A stretch of DNA of 30,085 nt from assembly GCA_038248985.1 (NCBI GenBank), contig JBBRWV010000029.1, positions 1 through 30,085 of the forward strand, written 5' to 3'. Positions 8,182 through 14,948 of this stretch are shown one piece after another. Positions within the stretch are counted from its first letter, which is position 1, and every line of letters begins with the position of its first letter. Position numbers and translations under genes: made by a program. Under the pieces are notes generated by a model, which saw only the letters and a program-made list of their open reading frames with translations, was not told where the DNA came from and searched no databases. This stretch comes from JBBRWV01 sp038248985. Its GTDB lineage: Bacteria > Planctomycetota > Phycisphaerae > WQYP01.

Positions 8182-9627
8182 TTAACCCAAGAGACGCAGC
8201 ACGGACTGGGGGCTGCTATTGGCCTGAGACAACACCGATCCTGCCGCCTGCACCAGAATCTGCGAACGGGTAAGGTTCGCGGTTTCCGTGGCGAAGTCGG
8301 TATCGCGGATCGCGCTGTTGGAGCTGCTCACGTTTTCCAAAGCCACATTCAGCGAGTTGATCGTCGAACCAATCACGTTCTTCTGGAACGCGCCCAGACG
8401 GCCGCGGACGCCCGCGACATTCTTGATGGCTTCGTTGACGATGTTCTGCGCCAAAGTCGTATCGCCATTGTTAACGGCCGCCGCTTTGCCCGAACCGAGA
8501 TCGGAGAGGCTATGCACCGTGCCGTTGTTGACGTACTTGCCGATGGAACTCGTGTTGACGTTGCCCAGACCGATCGACGCGGTATTCGCCGTGTTGACCT
8601 GTGCACCCAGGCTGAACGTCGCACCACCACCCGTGATGCCAAACGCCTTGGACTTCCCAACCGTGTTAACGGTCGAGTTCAAGGTCAGGTCGGCTTCGAA
8701 GTTGGCGGTCACAACCTTAACGTTGAGACCATTCGACTGCACGGCCGTGCCGTTGACAGTCACGGTCGCATTGCGCCCGGCGTCGTTCGTGTTGGTGACG
8801 CCTGACGTGTCCTTCGTGGCGAAGGCCGACGTGTTGTTGGAGTTGATGCTGACAAACTGGCTGGCGCCGTAGCCGGTCGAGGTGAAATTCACCGACTTGC
8901 TGTCGGACGAAAGTTTCGCCTGGATGCCGGTCGAATCGGTGAATTGGTTGACCGATGCGACGATGGCCGAGCTCTTGGTCGCCGAGGCGAACGAGAGTTG
9001 GACGGTGCCTTTGTTGCCCGCCAGGGAGATCGACGCCGTGCCGGACAAGCCCGCGCTTGAACCAGCAAAGTTCAACTGCCCGGTCTGCGCCGAAGCGATC
9101 ACCGCTACGGTGACCGACAGTGTCGTCGAGCCGACCTTCGCGCTGTTGATCGACACCGACGTGAACGCCGATGTGGTCGCCAGACCCGAAGTCGTGTAGT
9201 CAAACGTGCCGTTCAAGAGCTTCGCGCCCTGGAACGATGCACTGTTGGAAATGCGGTTGATCGTGCTCAAGATCGAATCGACCTGCAACTGATTCGCGTC
9301 GCGTTCGTCCTGGCTCAAGCCCGCCTTGTTGGCCGCATTGCCCACCAGACCCTGCATGCTCACCAGCAAGTTGCTGATTTCGCCCAGAGAGCCTTCTGCC
9401 GTGCCAATGATGTTATCCGCACGTTGCGCGTTCGAGATGGCCACTTCCGTCGAGCGCTGCTCGGCGCGAAGCGTTTCGCTGGCGATAAGGCCAGCCGGGT
9501 CATCCTTGCCGCTGTTGATGCGGTAACCGGTGGACAGACGTTGCAGAGATGTCTGCAAGTTGGCATTGTTCGAGTTCAAAACGCGAACAGAAACCAGTGA
9601 ACTTACGTTGGTATTAATACGTGACAT
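8182..9627 (-). CDS. Flagellin (first of two tandem copies)
   Basis: A 481-residue structural subunit of the flagellar filament, exported unfolded through the flagellar secretion system. The conserved N-terminal D0/D1 region (INTNVSSL, LSTGYRINSGKDDPAGL, RADNIIGTAEGSLGEISNLL) and C-terminal D1/D0 region (GRLGAFQKNVIGSTINSL, TDFATETANLTRSQILVQAA, ending PQSVLRLLG) are complete. The variable centre, about residues 150-390, is Ser/Thr/Asn/Gly-rich with a flagellin-IN-like repeat (SSAIVASVNQFTDSTGIQAK, GASQFVSI). The start is MSRINTN: GGAGGA lies eight bases upstream; an upstream extension of 15 codons is open but not credible. A very similar paralogue lies just upstream in the same orientation, each gene with its own long leader and terminator region, so they are probably separate transcripts. 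Confidence 0.96.
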   Translation of the reverse strand: MSRINTNVSSLVSVRVLNSNNANLQTSLQRLSTGYRINSGKDDPAGLIASETLRAEQRSTEVAISNAQRADNIIGTAEGSLGEISNLLVSMQGLVGNAANKAGLSQDERDANQLQVDSILSTINRISNSASFQGAKLLNGTFDYTTSGLATTSAFTSVSINSAKVGSTTLSVTVAVIASAQTGQLNFAGSSAGLSGTASISLAGNKGTVQLSFASATKSSAIVASVNQFTDSTGIQAKLSSDSKSVNFTSTGYGASQFVSINSNNTSAFATKDTSGVTNTNDAGRNATVTVNGTAVQSNGLNVKVVTANFEADLTLNSTVNTVGKSKAFGITGGGATFSLGAQVNTANTASIGLGNVNTSSIGKYVNNGTVHSLSDLGSGKAAAVNNGDTTLAQNIVNEAIKNVAGVRGRLGAFQKNVIGSTINSLNVALENVSSSNSAIRDTDFATETANLTRSQILVQAAGSVLSQANSSPQSVLRLLG

Positions 9628-9635
9628 TGTGGGAT

Positions 9636-9744
9636 TCCTCCGTGAGTGAGTCGGCTGATGGAATCCACACATCGTTTCTCGTGCGCGGCGTGGCCCATCA
9701 AAGCCTTGCTGTATTTAGTTTGTCACGGGAACCTCTCCTGAGGT
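9636..9744 (-). promoter_or_regulatory. Flagellin 1 leader: ribosome site and CsrA-like GGA hairpins
   Basis: On the minus strand the ribosome site lies in CACGGAGGA, whose CAnGGA core resembles CsrA sites. Just upstream, a 17-base stretch (9673-9657) can fold with GATG/CATC arms and GGA in its loop. Further upstream ACCTCAGGAGAGGT (9744-9731) is a hairpin with 5-bp arms and AGGA in the loop. CsrA binds GGA in hairpin loops, and in Bacillus it blocks flagellin translation from two such leader sites. The CsrA role here is inferred; csrA and fliW are not in the window. Confidence 0.4.
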
Positions 9745-9790
9745 ATCCCGAGCCAGCAAGGTACTTGCACCGGCTCGTGTTCTTCCGTGA
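9723..9790. other. Compact three-way-junction-like structure in flagellin 1 leader
   Basis: TCACGG (9723-9728) pairs with CCGTGA (9785-9790). The enclosed 56 bases hold two hairpins: ACCTC/GAGGT (9731-9744) and a longer one with CGAGCC/GGCTCG outer arms and GCAAG/CTTGC inner arms (9749-9777). The latter has a counterpart at 11919-11945 upstream of the second flagellin. The G-U pattern of the changes fits a plus-strand RNA better than a minus-strand one, so the transcribed strand is unresolved. No known riboswitch class was recognised. Confidence 0.4.
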
Positions 9791-10220
9791 TTCACCCGGT
9801 CTGGTGTCATTACCTGCAACTCCGGGACAACGCCGCAGGCGATTCATGGTTTCAGATCTTGTCGTACCTCCCTGGCTTGAAAGCCTGTTGGCTGGTGACC
9901 CCAGTTTGCCCGGAGCCGCTGCGAATCCTGACGGATACCATTGAACCTGAATAACCTTCGGACGATTGGCCGAATCGGTTTAGTTCCTCACTGGGTTTTC
10001 CCGAACAGGTGATCATTTCTTCTTCCTCAGCGGCACCGGGCCGTTTCAACTGGTTTATTCGGCGACCTTCCAGGTCCGAAAAACGTGCGCGGCTAACTTA
10101 ATAGTTCGTTTCCAATGGGCGGACGATGCTCCTTTGCTCGCCCGAGCGATGGCCGGGGAGAACGGCCCGATCTATTACACCGGGCCGCTCACCCGCCATG
10201 CTTCATGCCTGGCGATCCTC
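9791..10220. other. Non-coding stretch between the two flagellin genes
   Basis: No credible gene is seen; short open frames here have no ribosome site. The stretch contains the hairpin ACCTCCC-GGCTT-GA-AAGCC (about 9868-9887), an imperfect sigma28-like pair on the minus strand (TAAA at 9982-9979, then TCCGAAGG at 9962-9955, 16 bases apart), and the putative terminator region of the second flagellin. The sigma28 assignment is weak. Confidence 0.4.
10163..10187 (-). terminator. Hairpin after flagellin 2, possible terminator
   Basis: CGGCCCG (10163-10169) and CGGGCCG (10181-10187) form a perfect 7-bp GC-rich stem 34 bases beyond the second flagellin's stop. On the minus strand it is followed by only a short, impure pyrimidine stretch (TTCTCC), so termination may be inefficient or Rho-aided. 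Confidence 0.45.
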
Positions 10221-11672
10221 TTAGCTGCCCAGGAGACGCAATACCGCCTGCGGACTCTGATTGGCCTGCGACAGGACGCTCTGCGCGGCCTGCACAAGAA
10301 TCTGCGAGCGCGTCAGGTTGCTGGTCTCAGTGGCGAAATCGGTATCGCGAATGGCGCTGTTCGAACTGCTTACGTTCTCCAACGCGATGTTCAGTGAGCT
10401 GATCGTCGAACCCAATACGTTCTTCTGGAACGCACCCAGCCGACCACGCAATGCCGCAACGTCCTTGACCGCGTTGTTGACGATCTGTTGCGCCAGATTG
10501 GTGTCGCCCGTGTTCACCGCCGCGCTCTTTCCTGAACCCAGATCCGACAACGTCAGCACGTTGCCGTTGTTGACAAACTTGCCCAGACTCGCCGTGTTCA
10601 CCGTCGCTATGCCGATCGATGCACTGTTGGCCGTGTTCACTTGCGCGCCCAGGCTGAACGTCGCACCGCCGCCGGTGATCCCGAAAGTCTTGCTCCCGGC
10701 GTTCGTGTTCAACGCGGCATTCAACGTGAAGTTGATATCCAGCAGGTCGCCGAAAACCGCCTTCACTTTCAGGCCGTCCGAAGTGGCCGTCGTGCCGTTG
10801 ACCGTCAACGTCGCATTGCGCCCATAGTTCGATGTCGAGTTCACGTTGGCGGTGTTCTTGGTGGTAAATGACAAAGCGTTGTTCGACGTAATGCTGACAA
10901 ACTGGCTGGCGCCGAAATCGGTGCTGTTGAACTTGACCGACTTGCTATCCGCCGAAAGCGTCGCCAGCACGCCTGTGGAATCGGCGAACTGATTGATCGC
11001 CGCGACGATCGCCGAACTCTTCGACGAACTGGCGAAGCCCAGCTGTACCGTCCCCTTGTTGCCCGCGATCGCAATCGTCGCCGAGCCCGTAAGGCCGTTG
11101 CTGGAACCCAGGAAATTAAGCTGCCCCGTCTGGGCCGAAGAAATAACGGTCACCTTGACGCTGAGCGTGGTGCCGCCGATTTTTGCGCTGTTAATGCTCA
11201 AATTGGTAAACGCGGATGTGCTGTTGACGCCCGACGTGGTGTAGTCAAACGTCCCGTTCAAAAGCTTCGTGCCCTGAAATGACGCACTGTTCGAAATGCG
11301 GTTGATCGTGCTCAATATCGAGTCGACCTGCAACTGGTTCGCGTCCCGCTCGTCCTGGCTCAAGCCCGCCTTGTTGGCGGCATTGCCCACGAGCCCTTGC
11401 AGCGAAACCAGCAAGTTGCTGATTTCTGACAGCGAACCTTCCGCCGTGCCAATGATGTTGTCGGCACGCTGCGCGTTGGAAATCGCCACTTCCGTTGAAC
11501 GCTGCTCGGCACGTAACGATTCACTGGCGATAAGACCCGCCGGATCGTCTTTGCCGGAATTGATTCGGTAACCGGTGGACAGCCGCTGAAGCGACTGTTG
11601 CAGCCCGACATTGTTCGAATTCAAAACTCGGACCGCAATAAGGGAAGGTACGTTCGTATTGATACGTGACAT
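10221..11672 (-). CDS. Flagellin (second of two tandem copies)
   Basis: A 483-residue filament subunit, paralogous to the first flagellin along its entire length. The N- and C-terminal D0/D1 regions are nearly identical (LSTGYRINSGKDDPAGLIAS, AQRADNIIGTAEGSLSEISN; TDFATETSNLTRSQILVQAA, ending PQAVLRLLGS). The central part is more diverged but keeps the same plan, including the SSAIVAAINQFADSTGVLAT and FGASQFVSI repeat segments. The ATG has GGAGGA in a good position six bases upstream (TCCTCC at 11679-11684 on the plus strand), within the CACGGAGGA context shared with the first copy. Tandem duplication followed by divergence of the exposed centre is the simplest origin. Having two flagellins suggests a multi-flagellin filament or alternative filaments. 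Confidence 0.96.
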   Translation of the reverse strand: MSRINTNVPSLIAVRVLNSNNVGLQQSLQRLSTGYRINSGKDDPAGLIASESLRAEQRSTEVAISNAQRADNIIGTAEGSLSEISNLLVSLQGLVGNAANKAGLSQDERDANQLQVDSILSTINRISNSASFQGTKLLNGTFDYTTSGVNSTSAFTNLSINSAKIGGTTLSVKVTVISSAQTGQLNFLGSSNGLTGSATIAIAGNKGTVQLGFASSSKSSAIVAAINQFADSTGVLATLSADSKSVKFNSTDFGASQFVSITSNNALSFTTKNTANVNSTSNYGRNATLTVNGTTATSDGLKVKAVFGDLLDINFTLNAALNTNAGSKTFGITGGGATFSLGAQVNTANSASIGIATVNTASLGKFVNNGNVLTLSDLGSGKSAAVNTGDTNLAQQIVNNAVKDVAALRGRLGAFQKNVLGSTISSLNIALENVSSSNSAIRDTDFATETSNLTRSQILVQAAQSVLSQANQSPQAVLRLLGS

Positions 11673-11678
11673 GAGAAA

Positions 11679-11736
11679 TCCTCCGTGAATGCGCCTTCCA
11701 CATTCCTATCCGCTGTCCGGCCGACTCATCCTTGAG
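11679..11736 (-). promoter_or_regulatory. Flagellin 2 leader: ribosome site and CsrA-like site
   Basis: Read on the minus strand, CTCAAGGATGAG (11736-11725) contains CAAGGATG, an exact match to the CArGGAuG core of the published CsrA consensus, with CTC/GAG arms that place GGA in a loop. About 40 bases downstream the ribosome site sits in CACGGAGGA. A two-site arrangement of this spacing resembles the Bacillus hag leader. A weak sigma28-like element (GCGGATAG at 11713-11706) lies between them. Confidence 0.4.
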
Positions 11737-12235
11737 CGACCTTCGACGGGTTGGGGGTGGTGTGGATGGCTGAAACTCTACAATGCTCCGAAATTTCATA
11801 ACCGTTGTTTTGCACCGACCGGAGCGTCAAACGGTGCCTGCGGGGCTTGAAAGTGATAACCTCCCGGGCCGAGCCCAAATGAGTGCGACGAGTGGAACAT
11901 CTACAAGTGCGATTGCCCGAGCCAGTAAATGTTTGCCCCCGGTTCTCACCGCAGGCCCGCACTACAAGGCAACCTCACGGGAATCTTATTCGGAGTGCTG
12001 AGTCGTTCTTCATGAGGCCGAAAATGCGTGAAAAAGGCCAATTTTGCAGGCAATATTGCGTCTGGATAATCCAGAGACGGCGGACGTTGAGACGCCCCGT
12101 TTTATCGGACATCACGCATTTCCGGACCTTCCTGCCCTCAATATTCTCGCGCAAAATTGTTGCAGCACCCCGCGCAGTCAACGACCCAACATGCTGAATC
12201 CACCTGATTTCATGGCGTTATCGGACGAAAATCCG
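11737..12235. other. Non-coding stretch upstream of flagellin 2
   Basis: About 500 bases with no credible gene: the open frames have no ribosome site and unlikely composition. It holds GCCTGCGG (11836-11843), which pairs perfectly with CCGCAGGC (11949-11956), enclosing about 105 bases that include hairpins at 11866-11876 (GGGC/GCCC) and 11919-11945. TTATCGGAC occurs twice, at 12102 and 12218; its complement resembles the sigma28 -10 element but no matching -35 was found. Confidence 0.4.
11919..11945. other. Hairpin homologous to the one upstream of flagellin 1
   Basis: GAGCC/GGTTC outer arms and GTAAA/TTTGC inner arms. Compared with 9750-9776, the innermost pair changes from G-C to A-T (both sides changed), and two C-G or G-C pairs become T-G or G-T, which remain pairable only if the plus strand is transcribed. 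The 10 bases CCCGAGCCAG at its left side are identical in both copies. Confidence 0.4.
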
Positions 12236-12625
12236 TCACGCACGCCAAATCGCCAGGCAATTCGGCGCTTCCGTAACTCGGCACTCGCACACCCGCACCT
12301 GCCGCGCCCGATGCCCCGCCACCTTCTGCAACTCCCCATCCACCCCCCGCCCAATGACCTCCGCAATACGCTCCGCACTTGGATTCACCGTCGCCCTAAA
12401 CGGCTCCACATCGTTCAAATGTCCGTTGCTCCACGGCCCCACAAGGCCCGCCACAATCCTCTCCGCCTCATGAAAATCCACCACCGTCTCGAGCGCATCC
12501 AGCGCCCCCGCCGCAATCTGCACCGTCACTTTCCAGTTGTGCCCGTGCAACGGCTCCAGCGTTCCGTCCGGCAATCGCAGTTGGTGCGATGCACAAAAAA
12601 TGGTTTGAATCTCGATCAGATGCAT
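12236..12625 (-). CDS. 6-pyruvoyl-tetrahydropterin synthase-like enzyme, PTPS-III type (COG0720)
   Basis: A 129-residue enzyme of the QueD/PTPS family, which acts on 7,8-dihydroneopterin triphosphate. The zinc ligands are visible: His in CASHQLRLP and the two His of LHGHNW. Other family marks are VDFHEAERIV, NGHLND, NPSAE and the late Glu in RVTEAPNC. The nucleophilic Cys that QueD has four residues before HGH is missing; instead the sequence reads EPLHGH. Glu at this place marks PTPS-III enzymes, which release 6-hydroxymethyl-dihydropterin and replace dihydroneopterin aldolase (FolB) in folate synthesis in several bacteria and in Plasmodium. I therefore favour a folate role over queuosine. 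It follows proC by 40 bases and is probably co-transcribed with it. The short length is normal. Confidence 0.85.
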   Translation of the reverse strand: MHLIEIQTIFCASHQLRLPDGTLEPLHGHNWKVTVQIAAGALDALETVVDFHEAERIVAGLVGPWSNGHLNDVEPFRATVNPSAERIAEVIGRGVDGELQKVAGHRARQVRVCECRVTEAPNCLAIWRA

Positions 12626-12665
12626 ACGGTTCCCAACATCAGCGGCCAGCCAAACTTACCAACAA

Positions 12666-13484
12666 CTACTTGCCGATCTCCTGCGAACGCTTCGCCGCCG
12701 CCGCGACGGCCCGCATCAGCAACCCCGCAAAATCCGCCCCCTGCAACGATTCAATCGCCGCCTGCGTCGTCCCGTTGGGCGTCGTCACCTTCCGCCGCAA
12801 CTCTTCCGGCGAATCTTTCGACTGTTCCAACAACGCCGCCGCCCCAATCAGCGTTTCCCGCGCCAACTGTGCCGCCTGCCCCGCATTGAGCCCCGCCGCC
12901 GCACCCGCCGCAGACAACGCCTCCGCCAGGTAAAACACATACGCCGGTCCACTGCCCGACAACGCCGTGACCGCATCCATCTTGTCTTCCGTCACGCGTA
13001 TCGTCTTGCCCGCCGCCGCAAATATCCGCTCCGCCGCAAACAAATCCTCGTCCGTCGCATGCGTCCCCTTGGCCAGTGCCGACATCCCCTTGCCCGCCAG
13101 CATCGGCGTATTCGGCATCACCCGAATCACCCGCGGCTTGCCCCCGCTCCCCCCCACCGCCGCTTCGATAAACCTGCACGAAATTCCCGCCGCAATCGAA
13201 ATAATCACCGCGTTCGGCTTAATCGCCGACTTAATCGCCGTAATGGCATCCGCGATGACGTACGGCTTCACCGCCAAAACAACAATATCACACCCCGCCG
13301 GCGACAACCCGTGCCCCGTCCCCGCGCTGCACGGAATGCCCAACTCCTCATTGAATATCCGCTGCCGCTCCGCATTCGGATCGCTGGCCGCGATTTCGTT
13401 GCGCGACACCAGCGCCGAACGAAGCAGGCCGCGCGCTATGGCTTCCGCCATGTTGCCGGCCCCGATAAATCCAATGGTGGCCAT
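12666..13484 (-). CDS. proC: Pyrroline-5-carboxylate reductase
   Basis: Reduces 1-pyrroline-5-carboxylate to L-proline with NAD(P)H, the last step of proline synthesis, in the cytoplasm. The 272-residue length is standard. The N-terminal Rossmann motif is IGFIGAGNMAEAIARGLL; VLAVKPYV and IISIAAGIS follow; VIRVMPNTP starts the middle, and the C-terminal dimerisation domain carries the family signature ALSGSGPAYVFYLAEAL and the end motif VTTPNGTTQAAIESL. The ATG has AAGGAG eight bases upstream. It is transcribed away from the pseudopilin gene; a weak promoter for it (see the entry at 13560-13589) overlaps a Fur-like palindrome. The PTPS-III-like gene is next in the probable operon. Confidence 0.97.
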   Translation of the reverse strand: MATIGFIGAGNMAEAIARGLLRSALVSRNEIAASDPNAERQRIFNEELGIPCSAGTGHGLSPAGCDIVVLAVKPYVIADAITAIKSAIKPNAVIISIAAGISCRFIEAAVGGSGGKPRVIRVMPNTPMLAGKGMSALAKGTHATDEDLFAAERIFAAAGKTIRVTEDKMDAVTALSGSGPAYVFYLAEALSAAGAAAGLNAGQAAQLARETLIGAAALLEQSKDSPEELRRKVTTPNGTTQAAIESLQGADFAGLLMRAVAAAAKRSQEIGK

Positions 13485-13537
13485 GGGTTTGACTCCTTAA
13501 ATACAGGTCCATCCCAGTTTAAGGGGGGAACCGTAGA

Positions 13538-13555
13538 GGGTCGAGCGGTCGACCC
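13538..13555. other. Perfect inverted repeat upstream of proC
   Basis: GGGTCGA (13538-13544) and TCGACCC (13549-13555) surround GCGG: a 7-bp hairpin or dyad in the proC leader. No T-run follows on either strand, so it is not a standard terminator; it may be a regulatory dyad or an RNA hairpin. Confidence 0.4.
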
Positions 13556-13559
13556 ACTC

Positions 13560-13589
13560 ATAATGAATAAAATTGAGACTCAGTCGCAA
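13560..13589 (-). promoter_or_regulatory. Candidate proC promoter
   Basis: On the minus strand TTGCGA (13589-13584) and CATTAT (13565-13560) are 18 bases apart, four matches each to the consensus hexamers. The start of transcription would fall near 13553. The -35 and part of the spacer coincide with the first Fur-like palindrome. Confidence 0.35.
13573..13589. promoter_or_regulatory. Fur-family-like operator, copy 1
   Basis: TTGAGACTCAGTCGCAA: an inverted repeat of the 7-1-7 type (TGAGACT-C-AGTCGCA) with one mismatched pair. Fur, Zur and relatives bind 7-1-7 palindromes, and Fur sites outside enterics often have this TTGnGAnT...AnTCnCAA form. It lies upstream of the pseudopilin promoter's -35 and on the candidate proC promoter. 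Confidence 0.55.
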
Positions 13590-13596
13590 CAACAGC

Positions 13597-13624
13597 TTGC
13601 AACAGTATCCTCGACGTGTATAAT
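13597..13624 (+). promoter_or_regulatory. Sigma70-type promoter of the pseudopilin gene
   Basis: TTGCAA (13597-13602) and the consensus TATAAT (13619-13624) are 16 bases apart. Transcription should start near 13631, inside or next to the second Fur-like palindrome, leaving a leader of about 115 bases. Confidence 0.6.
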
Positions 13625-13636
13625 CTCCGTGACTTA

Positions 13637-13653
13637 TTGAGACTTAGTCGCAA
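13637..13653. promoter_or_regulatory. Fur-family-like operator, copy 2
   Basis: TTGAGACTTAGTCGCAA differs from copy 1 only at the central base and is flanked by A and T, extending it to 19 bases. It is 64 bases downstream of copy 1, close to six helical turns, and covers the early transcribed region of the pseudopilin gene. Placement on both sides of the promoter suggests repression. Confidence 0.55.
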
Positions 13654-13745
13654 TAACGCCCGCAAAACCCGCTTCACCACCCCCAGGACCGTTCGCATCC
13701 CAACCCGAAATCACCCATCCGCCACAACCCTTTTGGAGCTATCCC

Positions 13746-14717
13746 ATGGGCCATCCCTACCGACCAAACCCTTCCACCCCTCATTCGCGCCCCAACCCCC
13801 ATGCCTTCACCCTCGTCGAATTGCTCGTGGTCGTCTCCATCATCGCACTCCTCATCGCCATCCTCCTCCCCGCCCTCGGCCGCGCTCGCGAAATGGCCAA
13901 AACCACCGTCAACCTCGCCAATCTCAAAGGCCTGGGCTTCGGCGTCGCCATGTACCAATTCGAAAACGATGGCTACTTCTTCGTCCATGAGGGAAACTAC
14001 AACGCCCCCGGCACCTTCTCCGATGACACCAAGATCAGCGGCACCTTCAGCGATACCGCCGACCTCGAAGCCGCCGGCATGTCCAATGCCGACGCCACCA
14101 AATCCCGCCGCGCCCACTGGCCTGATTATGTCTATGAATACGCCAGCTCCCCCAAATTCTACAAAAGCCCCATGCTCTCCTCCGTCGAACTCGCCAACTT
14201 CACCGTCAACTTCGTCAAACCCGGCGTCTACACCAAACACAAATGGGGCGGCTATGGCTACAACTTCCAGTTCATGGGCCGCGCCTGGAGCTCCACCGCC
14301 CCCGCCTATCGCGCTAAAATGGATCGCGATGTCCTCAAACCCAGCACCACCATCGTCATCGCCGACAGCGCCGGTTCACGCAAAGGCGCAGCCCCCCCGG
14401 GCGGCCTCATGTCCAACTCCTACGTCGTCGATCCCCCCCTCTACACCATCACCACCGGCGCTCAAACCGGCAAATATTACCAAGGCGTAAACGCCGCCAA
14501 TTCCGATGACGATCTCGCCACCGTCGCCCTGGGCTCCTCAGATTGGAAATGGCGCTGCTTCCCCGCGCCCCGCAACCTCGGCAAAGCCGGCTTCGTCTTC
14601 GCCGACGGCCATGCCGAAACCAAAACCCTCAAGGAAATCGACGACTTCAACGGCGATGGAATCTATGACAACGGCTACTGGAACGGCACCGGAGACTGCG
14701 CCCCAACCCCCCGCTAA
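13746..14717 (+). CDS. Prepilin-type pseudopilin-like secreted protein
   Basis: A 323-residue protein starting with a 20-residue Pro/His-rich leader, then the prepilin cleavage and N-methylation motif: HAFTLVELLVVVSIIALL, where cleavage precedes Phe and Glu is at mature position 5, running into a hydrophobic helix and the helical stem PALGRAREMAKTTVNLANLK. This is the planctomycete pseudopilin type; near the C-terminus GKAGFVFADGHAETKTL corresponds to the conserved ADGH segment, though the usual His upstream is not evident. It ends with an EF-hand or dockerin-like calcium loop, DFNGDGIYDNGYW. GGAG lies eight bases before the ATG. It has its own promoter, two Fur-like operators and a strong terminator, so it is a single-gene unit. 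Its job (type II secretion accessory, pilus-like fibre or envelope protein) is not known. Confidence 0.85.
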   Translation: MGHPYRPNPSTPHSRPNPHAFTLVELLVVVSIIALLIAILLPALGRAREMAKTTVNLANLKGLGFGVAMYQFENDGYFFVHEGNYNAPGTFSDDTKISGTFSDTADLEAAGMSNADATKSRRAHWPDYVYEYASSPKFYKSPMLSSVELANFTVNFVKPGVYTKHKWGGYGYNFQFMGRAWSSTAPAYRAKMDRDVLKPSTTIVIADSAGSRKGAAPPGGLMSNSYVVDPPLYTITTGAQTGKYYQGVNAANSDDDLATVALGSSDWKWRCFPAPRNLGKAGFVFADGHAETKTLKEIDDFNGDGIYDNGYWNGTGDCAPTPR

Positions 14718-14735
14718 ACTCCCTGTATTCACACC

Positions 14736-14773
14736 CCCGGAACTCCGTCCCAACGAGTTGCCGGGCTTTTTTT
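14736..14773 (+). terminator. Rho-independent terminator of the pseudopilin gene
   Basis: CCCGGAACTC (14736-14745) pairs with GAGTTGCCGGG (14755-14765), with one bulged G, and is followed by C and seven T (14767-14773). It starts 19 bases after the stop codon. Confidence 0.88.
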
Positions 14774-14875
14774 CATCGGCAGGAATTCCCCTGCACAACA
14801 AACTGCGCTTCCTCATAAAATGGAGCCGCACTCTCCATGTCTACCCACCTTCATTACCAATGGCCGCTCCGCGCC

Positions 14876-14910
14876 AAAAAAAATGGCCCGCGTCGTCCGA
14901 CACGGGCCAT
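14876..14910 (-). terminator. Rho-independent terminator of ppdK
   Basis: ATGGCCCG (14883-14890) and CGGGCCAT (14903-14910) form an 8-bp stem. On the minus strand it runs straight into a tract of seven or eight T (14883-14876). It lies 39 bases after the ppdK stop. Confidence 0.87.
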
Positions 14911-14948
14911 CCTATTCTCATCAACATGGGCCATCCGCCAACGCCAAT

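Noticed and set aside
9628..10220. c-di-GMP riboswitch in the flagellin leader
   Set aside because: The conserved GEMM features (tetraloop helix, GCAAAGCC segment) are not present on either strand.
11919..11956. tRNA-like T-arm GGTTCTCACC
   Set aside because: No acceptor stem, D-arm or anticodon arm can be placed around it.
12102..12226. Two TTATCGGAC copies as sigma28 promoters for flagellin 2
   Set aside because: The complement GTCCGATAA resembles the sigma28 -10 element, but no TAAA-like -35 stands at the right distance, and the sites are more than 400 bases from the gene.
12044..12889. 281-codon plus-strand frame
   Set aside because: Mostly antisense to the PTPS-III-like gene and part of proC; Pro/Arg-rich with no conserved motif.
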